Source of the DNA: Piezodorus guildinii
Lineage: Eukaryota > Arthropoda > Insecta > Hemiptera > Pentatomidae
Length of the DNA stretch: 64,000 bases
NCBI GenBank assembly: GCA_023052935.1
Contig: CM041294.1
Coordinates: 98,339,616-98,403,615 of the forward strand
Direction: 5' to 3'
Part shown: piece by piece, positions 54,740 through 64,000 of the stretch
How positions within the stretch are numbered: position 1 is the stretch's first letter
How the letters are laid out: each line of letters starts with the position of its first letter
Program-made: the position numbers and the translations under genes
The notes under the pieces: model-generated
Database searches by the model: none
The model's input: only the letters and a program-made list of their open reading frames with translations
What the model was told of the DNA's origin: nothing

Positions 54740-56329
54740 ATGTGATTTTAATTTTTTCAACATGAGCTGCTTTACTTTATTGTTGGGTTTAAGTTAACAA
54801 TATTAGAAATGTTTGTGTTGCTTTTTTTATACTTATAAAATTGAATCTAAATACATAGAATTTGATGAAATTTATTCTTATTCAACAATTGTTTTAATGC
54901 CTGAAGACCACAAAAAACACGCGCTCTCAGTCACTGAAAGCCACGATTTCCGTAAGATATTGTAAATTTGGCAACATCCGATCATACTTAACCTGTGTCC
55001 CTAGATTTCTTGACTTAACCTTCTCACTATTTTATATAATTATATTCTGGTTACTTCTATTAACAACATAGGTGTCATTACTTTCTGTTCACTTATCTGT
55101 AGACCATGTATTATATTAGAATTATCTATTGTATAACTTGCAGGTTTTTAATTGGTAAAGTTTGATTGCAGTGTCCCGTTGCAGTATAAGCATTCACTGT
55201 GCCAGCCGATTTAAAAAAATAAAACCATCGTTTTACCTTTTTGTATCCCTTTTCAGTTGCTGGCCTATCACGTAGCTTAGACGCTATAACCTTTTACGAG
55301 CCAGGAATCGTCGAGTTTTTCTTCTAAGTCAGACACGTAGGACGCTGACTTGGCCCACACCGGGATTTGTGGGGGAGGAGTAAGTTGTAAACTTTATACC
55401 CGGTTGGATCGGCGCGTGTTATTTCCTCGGAATTAACCGGCGTTCCCTAAGGAATACTTCTCTGCCTGCTTACTATTCAAATATGCCGCCTGCCACCTCA
55501 ATCTTTAATGCTAATAGAACCAATCCTTTTAGCCCGATTCTAACAGTCTTACTGTAATTAATGAAAACTTATTTCCTTTTCTTTAAATACATTTTATCTA
55601 CCGTTTTCAGTATTTATAGATTTCGACCTCATATTACTCTTGAAAGTTTTTTATATTAATATTTATTTTATTGGTTACATTCAGGTCTTATACAAGGCTA
55701 TGAGTTCACTCAGTTGAAGATTTGGTTTTAACTATAAGGATGACTTGGGTAATTATTAATGATAATTACCGAAATTATTTCATTTTTTACTTGGATTCCG
55801 TTTTCAAAGAAGATTTGTGTTATTCTATATATGATTTACTTACTAACATGAATAAAGAACTTAATCGTTTATTTTAAAACATGAATAAATTTAACTATAT
55901 TCGATTAAGACTTACCTTATTTAGTAATAACGAGATCGTGTGATGTTATTTTTGTATGGCAAGCCCGTCGTTGATCTGAAACTATGAATCTTGGTTCTGT
56001 ATTCGCCAGTGTTCTCTTTAGTCACCTCTCGTGTCTTCGTGAATATCCAGCCTTGTGTGTCTTAGAGCGTTTTGGGGACTGGTGCGGTATCGGGTTTCAA
56101 GAATTATATAGCGCTCTTAAGGCTTTCTTCTATCCGTGCCTTAAGGAATAGGAGGATTTGTTTTTTGTTGACTATTTTTTGATGACTTCCGTTGTTCTAG
56201 TAAGCGCCCTTAACCTATCTTGCAATAGCCCCACAATTATAAGAAAAACCTATTCTATTCTATATTTTTTTATGAACAGATGTGGATTGATAAATAGCAA
56301 CCCTTGTCGTATCTTTCTTTAATGAATAT
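54740..56329. other. Interval with a low-copy GC-richer patch
   Basis: 55170-55560 is clearly less AT-rich (CCGGTTGGATCGGCGCGTG, TTCCTCGGAATTAACCGGCG) and unique in the window. No long ORF. Confidence 0.35.
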
Positions 56330-56544
56330 TAGAATTACTTAGGAAATAAAAATTAACACTACTGAAACTTCCGAAAGGACAAAAACTATAATGAGAATTT
56401 TCGAAAAGTCAGAAAAAGGTTAGATTATAAAATGCAGAAATAAGAAACATATTAATTTTAAACACATTTCACTTGAGGTGTCTTGTTTAAGTGATTGGTG
56501 TGTGATATGCTGAATCTATATGTGATCTTGTTACTTTTTAATTA

Positions 56545-56905
56545 CCTATATATGAAATATATAGTAAGGGAAAGTATTGCGATCATAAAAATTTTCGAAT
56601 TACAGCTTTCAACGGAAATAAACGTTTTTGGGTTCCCTGAGTCCAAATAATCAAGTCCCGAAAAGAGATCTGTGTGTTTGTTTCCGTATGTGGTAAGTCT
56701 AGCGCGAAAACTAAAAGACGTACGAAAATGAAATTTCATATTTTAAAAAATTATACCTCCAAGATGTTACAGCAACGTTTTCACTAAAATCGGCTGATCG
56801 GATTTGCTACTTTATACCATACATTTTGGACCTTTTTACGATTTTCTCAAAAACAGCTTTAACGATTTTGATTAAATTTGCCGTGTCGATGTAAACTTTA
56901 ATGGG
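56545..56905 (-). repeat. Dispersed repeat R, longest copy
   Basis: Plus strand: CCTATATATGAAATATATAG, TAAGGGAAAGTATTGCGATC, CAAGTCCCGAAAAGAGATC, GCGCGAAAACTAAAAGACGT, CCTCCAAGATGTTACAGCAA, CGATTTTCTCAAAAACAGC. It is the inverse of 35515-35760 and extends further. Text of this kind is in my experience widespread in arthropod genomes, but I cannot name the family. Confidence 0.7.
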
Positions 56906-58754
56906 ATTTAATATAATGTTGGTTTTCGATTGCAATAGTCTAACAGGACTTAAATACCGATATTTTAAATTTCTTCCTCTAGTGTATCTTTAATTTTGTA
57001 GATTATATAAAAATAACCATATCATCTTTTTAGCACTGATGGAAAATATATAAATATATGATTTGAATGAATAAAATTTCCAACTAAAGGAGAAAGGAGC
57101 AAAAATACTTCTTTATGCAATGTTTGTGTTTTCGAACGTAAAAACTGTAATATAGACGTATACTATACCGTTGGGAAGCTAAAGATTTTAGAAAACATAT
57201 TATCTTATACAGAAAATTGTAAAACTTAATGGAGAGTGAGAAAAAGCTGATAAAACTAACTGATTTTCGTTGATAATAACATAATAGATTATTAAATAAA
57301 ACACATGTTTCTATTGAAACTCAATGTAATTAATTATTTACCTATTTATTTTCATCTCTAAGTGTATTTAAAAATTCTTAAATTGATTTTAACCTCCGTT
57401 GTTAAATTCATGTGTTTCGCTGCAAGATTTTTTTTTTCTGTTCTGATGTTAATTAAATTAAACTGCCTTGTTACATACTGTTATGAGATAGACTTTTGTA
57501 GTTTATTAAATGTTTTAATATCTAGAAAAAATTTTAACTTTAAAATTTCATTAGGAAAACCACCTTTTAATAATATTAAAATAAAGAAAAATTTCTAAAT
57601 CATTAACCCACATTATCGTTCCATTAGGGGCGCTTAAACAATATTTGTAAATATAATCCGTATTTTAATTAATATTGGAATTTTTATGCAGTCCATTATT
57701 CAGAAACCAGCATTCAAATGGATTTCTTGATATTAATTTGGAGGTAATTGTACCAAAAAGAAACTTTTAAAATTCATCATGAGCTATATAAACCAAAATC
57801 GCAATGAGTCTTCTTTCTGCAGTCAAGTTTATTTCACTTCTGTGAGCGAAGACGCCAATCACCGATTAGTGTTTATGTGAATCACTTAAAATTATTTTTA
57901 AAAAATATCTGGTTATTTCAGGGTAATATATGAATCTTTTGTTAATTTTGATTTATTACTAGATATGGACATGCTAAGTATGAACGTATAGTTCCGATTT
58001 TGCAACCATGTCCCTTTCCTTTCAGTGACACTGACTGATGTTAATGATAGCTTGCAGGGATACGTAGCAGGTCTGCACAGCCATTAACTTGTACCTACCA
58101 ATACCGGACCCCATATTTAACCCAATGACGCGGATCCAATTTTGCCAACAGCACCAAATGTTGTACTCTAATGGCATTTACATTAACCAAGGGGGTTAAT
58201 TATTGTGTTAGGAATAATTAATAATAATTCAGTGTAGAAATACTTAGATAAACCCATTTTCAGTATTACCTAGTAGCAGTCCTGAATAGTTATTTTATTT
58301 ATTTATAGTTAGATGAAATGTTAAGAATATTCCTGTAGGAAAGAATCTGTATGCTATGTTATAGCAACCCAATTAAGTTGGGCAGCATCGTTTTGTTTGT
58401 TTATTTATGAATAAAGTGTATCTCTCTCTACGCACTATATCAAGATCTAAAGGAGTAATTCTATTTTTTACTTAATTTTCATTTTTGGCGTGGCAGGCAG
58501 GTATCCTCTTCATAGACCGCATATCAATTCATTATAATACGTTTTAGTATAGATCACCGATCACTCCTTAGTGCTAGAAAAAAATAACGCAATATTCTTA
58601 TAATAATACTTATATAAAATAGTTTATTATAATAAATAGCAGACTTTATTGAAACAATAACCTTTAATAAAAGAGAAAAAAAAAGTAGTACCTTCTCACA
58701 CAACCTTCTCTTTAGCACTTCGTTACGAACTATGTTACCAAAGTATTTTAAGTA
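56906..58754. other. AT-rich interval with a low-copy patch
   Basis: 57990-58200 is less AT-rich and unique. The ORF at 57362-57598 is AT-driven and has no motif. Confidence 0.4.
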
Positions 58755-59570
58755 CCATCCAGAAATATTGGTGGAATGAAGATTTAATTAATTTATCCCA
58801 CATCAGAGACCTCGAAGGATGGTGTCAGAACTGGATAATTAAAATAAATGCCAACAAATCCAACCAAATTACCTTTACCCTTCGTCGTAAACCTATGACA
58901 TCCTGCCCTACTATCTCCTTCAATAATACTCCTCTTGTACCGGTGGAACAGATCCGATATCTAGGACTACACCTTCACAAACGTCTCACTTGGAAGCCCC
59001 ATACAAGACTTAAACGACAAGAAACTGCTCAACGTTTTCGACTACTTTAACACTTACTAGACAAAAGTTCTAATCTTCCACACTACAAAATACTCATCTA
59101 CATGACTATCATAAGGCCGATATGGACTTACGGATAGTCATGTAGAGTAGAGCTTTGGGGCTCTACTAAACCATCGAATTCTTCTCGTATCCAATCCCTA
59201 CAATCCAAAATCCTTCGTAAAATCCTCAATGCTCCTTACATTGTCACGAATACACTAATCCATAAAGATCTTAATGTTCCGTATGTTGCTGATTTGGCCC
59301 GATCTAGATACCATTCCTTTCATGAAAAACTCCATTCCCACCCTAATCCTTTAGTTTCAATCCTTTCTTCCTCTTCAATTCCTGACAATCCTCCGAGGCG
59401 TCTGAAAAGGAGATGGCCCCGAGACCTTCTAGTTTAGAACATGTTTAGAGTGCTTCCATTGGGAAGCTTCTCTACATGTGTTTCATGCCTTTATATATTT
59501 CATCTAATTTACTTGTTGTATTCCTGTATACAGTTGTAAATTCCAATAAATAAAAATAAAAAAAATAATT
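58755..59570 (+). pseudogene. 3' fragment of a Jockey-like element, largely readable
   Basis: Frames give LSHIRDLEGWCQNWIIKINA, NKSNQITFTLRRKPMTSCPT, VEQIRYLGLHLHKRLTWKPH, IYMTIIRPIWTYG, VELWGSTKPSNSSRIQSLQS, LNVPYVADLARSRYHSFHEK, PDNPPRRLKRRWPRDLL and a stop near 59434. The 3' UTR ends ACAGTTGTAAATTCCAATAA. WC..W confirms that Trp is the normal residue where the 18.8-kb copy has TAG. A 12-nt insertion at 59133-59145 adds a stop. Confidence 0.88.
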
Positions 59571-59893
59571 TATGTTTTTCGCCCATTTTATTATCTTTAA
59601 AGGGGAACACTTCCGGAGCTCTACTAATCCTTCGAATTTCGGTCCTATCTGACAATATCCTAAAAAACAATATTTATTAATAATTCATGTTTTAGTAAAA
59701 CTTTTTTTTTCATGACATTTTCTTACTTTTTATTTGTGCTTTAATGTGAATTTTTTTATTGGCTATTAACTTTTAATTTTAGGAATAAAACCTATCTATT
59801 AAGCGTTAATTTATTTTGATACCTGGAATGTTTTTTTAAGTAAAATAAAATGCACACACAGCATTAGATTAGATTAAAAAAAAGTGATGTCCT
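59571..59893. other. AT-rich interval, no gene seen
   Basis: Nothing recognised except a short GAGCTCTACTAATCCTTCGA word that echoes the Jockey-like ELWGSTNPS region. Confidence 0.4.
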
Positions 59894-59998
59894 CTACCAG
59901 TACAACCCACGGAGGATATAGGGTTGATATCTAGAATTCAAAATATTTAGGCCAACGGCTGTCGAAGAAAGTGATTTAGTTGAGATCACAACTACCAC
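59894..59998 (-). repeat. SINE family B, 3' fragment
   Basis: Minus strand: GTGATCTCAACTAAATCACT, CGACAGCCGTTGGCC, and CCCTATATCCTCCGTGGGTT-GTA at the end. Confidence 0.6.
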
Positions 59999-61014
59999 TA
60001 CTAACTTCACTGGTACAAGAGAACAAATTATTTTTCTATTACGCCCGGATACTGGATAAAATTAAAATTAGAGGATAAAAAGAGCAACAGACATCAAATA
60101 CAGGGAATTAATTATTTTTTCTTTATAAGAAGTTTGTAGAATTAAAAGCAAGTGAATGAGTAGTTTATTTTGTTTAACATACTAACAATTTAATTGTATG
60201 TCTGATTCAATTCAATGATTCATGTCTCAGTCATGTTTCAATGATCAAAGATCTCAACACGATGAAAAATAGAAAGGATATTAACAAATAATTGGTGCAT
60301 TGTATACTCGGGGAAACTTTATAAAATGGATCCGTTTTGTCTCCGTTGTGTATTTTATTGTCCTATTCTGTGTATTGCTTTATATAATTAATTAGAGATA
60401 TGAATAAAAATTCGTTTAGTAATTAAATAAGTCCAATAAATAAATTGACATTTATTTTACAGATACTGAAATTATTGAAAAATTGACCTATTATTTTTCA
60501 CTTGAACCCTAATAATGTTCAACTGGAAATGGTGGGTCCTTGTCGGATAGTGTTTATAATATAATATATTAGAGCGGATATCTGAAGGAGACTAAAATTC
60601 AATTTAGTAAATCTCTGCTAATAAGGGCGTGTTGCCTGAGTAGTTATTGCAAACAATCGCAGGGCACATTAATTCGGGAGCACGTCCCAGTAACCATTCC
60701 ATTAGGCTCAGAGTTTATCATCAAGGGGGGGGGGGAGGATCCGAGTCCAGAGATTTAGAGATGGAATGAGCTTGGAAAGAAATCGTGGTGGTGGAGGAGG
60801 GAGGAAATTGGAACAAAAACCTCCATTTATTCAGAAAACCCTTCCTCTGGCCAAGATGGGTTTATTCAGCACTAGTGCTTTCGGATCATTGTTCTTGAAA
60901 CAATCGGGTTAGCCCCAGTATTACTTAATCATGCTGGTGGTGGTTATAGTCTAATGATTATATGATTTTTTCTTGATCACACTTTGTTTGATGACATTCA
61001 GCTAGGGTTTATTC
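59999..61014. other. Interval with a low-copy patch
   Basis: 60640-60910 is less AT-rich and includes a G10 run (60725) and GGTGGTGGAGGAGGGAGG. No gene is supported. Confidence 0.35.
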
Positions 61015-61016
61015 TA

Positions 61017-61761
61017 TTGGGCTGTCCGGAAAATAATGCAGGATTATAGTTTAAAAATGAACAAAGAATTATTTACAACTATTTTATTTAATCAAAATTA
61101 ACTCCAATAAAAATTTCTGCTGACGTGTTGGACACTTTTCCATTCCCTCGGAATAGAATTTTCCATCTTTAAACTTGATAAACCCCAAAAATGCGTTTTC
61201 TGATATCATTTGTCCATTACATTTTTTTTACTCTGTAAGTAGTGGTATAAATGTCTGAAAAATTGATAATCCGTAAGAAAGAGGTCCGGAGCGTAAAGTG
61301 GATGTGAACAAGTTTCATATCATATAAGTTGTTTTGGGTTTTCTTCCACCAAAGTCCGCAGAACATCGTCATCAAGAGAGGAAATCCTTCCACGACCTTC
61401 TTTGCCTTCATGTCTGTAGTCTCCCTCCTGAATTTTTCGAACCACCGCTAAACAGTACATTCATCAATGCTGCCCTCGCCCCAGACTTTGATAGTTCTGG
61501 CCGCCTGGTTACCCTTTCAGGCCGAGTTGAAACTCGTAAAACCGAATTATTCGAAAATCACGTCTCGACATCTTAGTAAAGATTAAATTATTTCTAAGTA
61601 GCAAAATGCTGCATTAGTTATGGCTTGGAAGCGGATCAATAAGTGTTGACATAATAATCCGACATAGTACAATTTAATAATCCGTTTAACGTAAACGGTT
61701 TGTTATAAAGTGTGGGTATTTTAATGGAAACTCAAAATCCTGGATTAATTTCGCGCAACTC
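61017..61761 (-). mobile_element. Internally deleted mariner element with both terminal repeats
   Basis: The plus-strand left end CTGTCCGGAAAATAATGCAG-GATTATAGTTT and the inverse of the right end GTTGCGCGAAATTAATCCAG-GATTTTGAGTTT align over about 30 bp. TA flanks both sides (61015-61016, 61762-61763). The 745-bp length is about half of a full mariner. Confidence 0.8.
61130..61575 (-). pseudogene. Mariner transposase remnant, catalytic core deleted
   Basis: Minus-strand frames give FYEFQLGLKG, then (R)HEGKEGRGRISSLDDDVLRT and LVEENPKQLI, all from the N-terminal DNA-binding half. Directly after comes HPLYAPDLFLTDYQFFRHLY, the (S)PDLxxxDYxFF box around the third catalytic Asp. The first two catalytic Asp residues and everything between are missing. 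Several stops are also present. Confidence 0.82.
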
Positions 61762-61763
61762 TA

Positions 61764-62744
61764 TATTTAATAATCAGGTTTTTAAATGAGGGATCTCATG
61801 GGTAATTACCCAATATCGTTTATTTAAATTGTATAAGTTATGAATTGATTTTGAATAGGAATCGTTTCCAAAGGGCTTTGTTTTATCTGAATAACATGTT
61901 GTACTGGAAAACAACATAATATATAAACATTATATTTCGAAAGCGAATTATGAATATATAATTATATGCAATTTATCGTAACTTGACTTATAGGTCTAAG
62001 GCCTGAGGAATAAGGTGGTCTGGGGCCGTTGGTGTTTTCTTCAGTGGTGGTTTTAAGTCCGAGTTTTTTCTCCCCGCTTGTGCTCGCCCCTGTTCCCTCC
62101 CATCCATGTCTACAACTCCAATGTCTCTACTACTGCAATTTTTTATTCAATAATATTTTGCTTATATTTGCCCTAGGGATAGGGTATACTCTTTTTGATT
62201 AGCCCTGGTATAGGGAGTGTTGTCAAATTCTCCTTTAAGTCCGCCCTCCGTTTTTAAGAACTTTATTTCGAAAAACCACTTAATTTAATTACAAGCATAG
62301 CTGAACGCTCTTTTAGATTCTTGGTAGTCTCTTGTGTAAGGAAGATGTTTTCTATAGCTCTAAATAATTTAACTTTTTTTTTTTAATGTTAATTTCCAGA
62401 AAGTATGCGACCTTTTTTAATTAGTTTCAAACTTTTTCTACTCTAATATTATTTTAAAATCGATATGATTGTATATAGAAATTATAAATCCGTATTTTAC
62501 TCTTAAATTTGTTTAACGTAGTTAAACTGATAAATCTCTTATCATCATGATTTTTATCTATACTATCTCTTATCTATATTATTTTTGTTAGGGATTCCTT
62601 TTTCAGGCAAAGTAATAAATCTGTTTTCTAGAGGTTCAGTTTAAGGGATATTTTTACGAACATTTAATTTTTGTTGATAATACAAGTATTTATATGAATT
62701 TCATATCACTATTCTTAAACTGTTTTCAAGATAGCGTCACGCAT
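61764..62744. other. AT-rich interval with a low-copy patch
   Basis: 61990-62130 is less AT-rich (GGTGGTCTGGGGCCGTTGG) and unique; no coding region is recognised. Confidence 0.4.
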
Positions 62745-63185
62745 CGCCTTTTGAGGTTCGTTGGCTCCTAGTTTCTTCCCTCGTCTACCCCCACTTTGAC
62801 TACGGCTGCCTGGTGTTCGGTGGATAGCCTGGTGGACTTGAGATGAGATTGGAAAGCCTTATGAAATGTTTCATTAGATTCATCTTCTGAGTCTCAAGCA
62901 CTTCTGCATCTCCGACATGTATGCCGAGTTGAAGTGGCTCAATCCATTTTCTCGCCGACAGTATTTCCTGGGAATATTCCTATTTCGCAATTTCAATACC
63001 AAAATCCATCCTACATTCTTGACCTACTCATCCCTTGTTCATCGGTACATCCGTTTAACACAAGATTCCAGCACTCTATGTTCCTTCTCTTCGAACATCA
63101 TCCTTTAAAGATTCCTTTACTTTGTGCGTGCCACTTCGTTTTGGAATTCTATACCTACCTCTATACGCAAAGCATCTTCTGTATG
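62745..63185 (+). pseudogene. Non-LTR retrotransposon fragment, family NS
   Basis: Frames give LLVSSLVYPHFDYGCLVFGG, LESLMKCFIRFIF, then AELKWLNPFSRRQYFLGIFL, and FVLEFYTYL-like text where others read FWNSLPT. The order matches 4330-5312. No 3' UTR of the family is visible; a microsatellite follows. Confidence 0.78.
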
Positions 63186-63195
63186 TATATTATAT

Positions 63196-63256
63196 CCTAT
63201 TGTTACTGTTACTATTAATATTACTCTTACTATTACTAGTTACTATTACTATTGTT
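63196..63256. repeat. TTACTA-type microsatellite
   Basis: Imperfect TTACTA / TTACTG units over about 60 bp. Confidence 0.85.
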
Positions 63257-64000
63257 CCTAAACTAACTTATCAGCTATTTATTTTTAAAATTTATGCGTA
63301 ACATGGTGGATTAAAATGACGTAGACTTAAAAAAACATTTTCTTAGACTAATTTGACTACTACGCTCATTCATTTATTTATAAACGGGTTAAAATATGCT
63401 TTAATAAATAAATCCCTTTCAATTAAACTAGGATTAGAGATTTTCATAACTGTTGCCATGGACCTCATTGAGGCGAATGATGGTTGAATTTAGTCAGTCT
63501 AACGATCTCCCCTTTAAACTTATGCGGAAATTTATTCCATTGAATTCGATGTTTACCGTAGTCCCCAAACCAGAGGAAACTGCCCAGTTTTCGAGTAGTT
63601 AGTTCTGTGTTCAGAATTGATATAACGAATTCCCAGAATACTCCAGATTTTTGATAGAGTCTAATATAACTACAAGTATCTTAACTCTTGCTTAGTTAAT
63701 TTAATATGATTTTTTCTGTTTAGCTTTTTTTAATTAGTTCTTAACGAAATATAATAGTATGTTAATTACAGATCTCATTCGAAGACTTAAATGTAGTTAC
63801 AGTGGTTCAATAGTTGTTGTTTACCAACAGTTTTCAACTATTCCGTTGCTACAGAGGTTTAACGTTTTAACTTTAGATTAACTAACCGACCTGAACGACA
63901 ATCGGTTGGGAAGTGGAAGGATGTCAACTGTTTTGAGGAGGTACCAAACAGGCCATGGTTGGTAGGAATCGATAATGTAAATATCGAGTTTAATCCGGTC
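63257..64000. other. Interval without a recognised gene
   Basis: Mostly AT-rich; the last 100 bp are less so. No feature could be supported. Confidence 0.4.

Noticed and set aside
61334..61576. 80-codon plus-strand frame
   Set aside because: Antisense shadow of the mariner transposase remnant.

Overview
The window is AT-rich eukaryotic DNA, by eye about two thirds A+T, with no bacterial-style operons and no host protein-coding gene that I can recognise. The repeat content (Jockey-like non-LTR elements, Tc1/mariner transposons, several tRNA-derived SINE families, Penelope-type repeats with hammerhead-like cores) suggests an arthropod, probably an insect with a repeat-rich genome. I cannot name the species. 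It reads as intergenic or intronic sequence in which nearly every recognisable protein fragment belongs to a mobile element.

The centrepiece is a full-length Jockey-like retrotransposon on the minus strand at 17761-22251. It is flanked by a perfect 12-bp target-site duplication. ORF1 (gag-like, zinc knuckles) carries a one-base frameshift in an A7 run. ORF2 (endonuclease plus reverse transcriptase) carries one nonsense codon and has lost a catalytic aspartate. ORF1 and ORF2 are separated only by TAA directly followed by ATG in the same frame, and the 3' UTR holds a perfect 12-bp GC-rich hairpin. Truncated relatives lie at 27.7, 43.7, 44.1, 44.6, 47.2 and 58.8 kb. The 47.2-kb copy contains a later 71-bp insertion of the same family with its own 12-bp duplication.

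Other retrotransposon debris includes a second non-LTR family at 4.3, 15.9, 26.4, 53.4 and 62.7 kb, an RNase H-type family at 25.6, 37.7 and 52.4 kb, one RTE-like fragment at 29.3 kb, and single fragments at 10.9, 22.6, 39.1 and 49.5 kb. Four SINE families (called A to D here) account for most GC-richer patches. DNA transposons are a Tc1-like element with both terminal repeats (40.7-42.2 kb), two broken mariners (32.2 and 61.0 kb), a foldback element with 54-bp arms (48.4 kb) and a possible 660-bp MITE (51.0 kb).

A dispersed set of repeats shares a GGTTGAC head, a TGCGGTCA box and an inverted hammerhead-like core (6.1, 16.4, 23.5, 33.2, 46.8, 49.2, 54.2 kb). These resemble Penelope-like elements, and I consider them the best candidates for further study. 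The rest is AT-rich sequence with microsatellites, plus a few GC-richer low-copy patches that could be conserved non-coding DNA.
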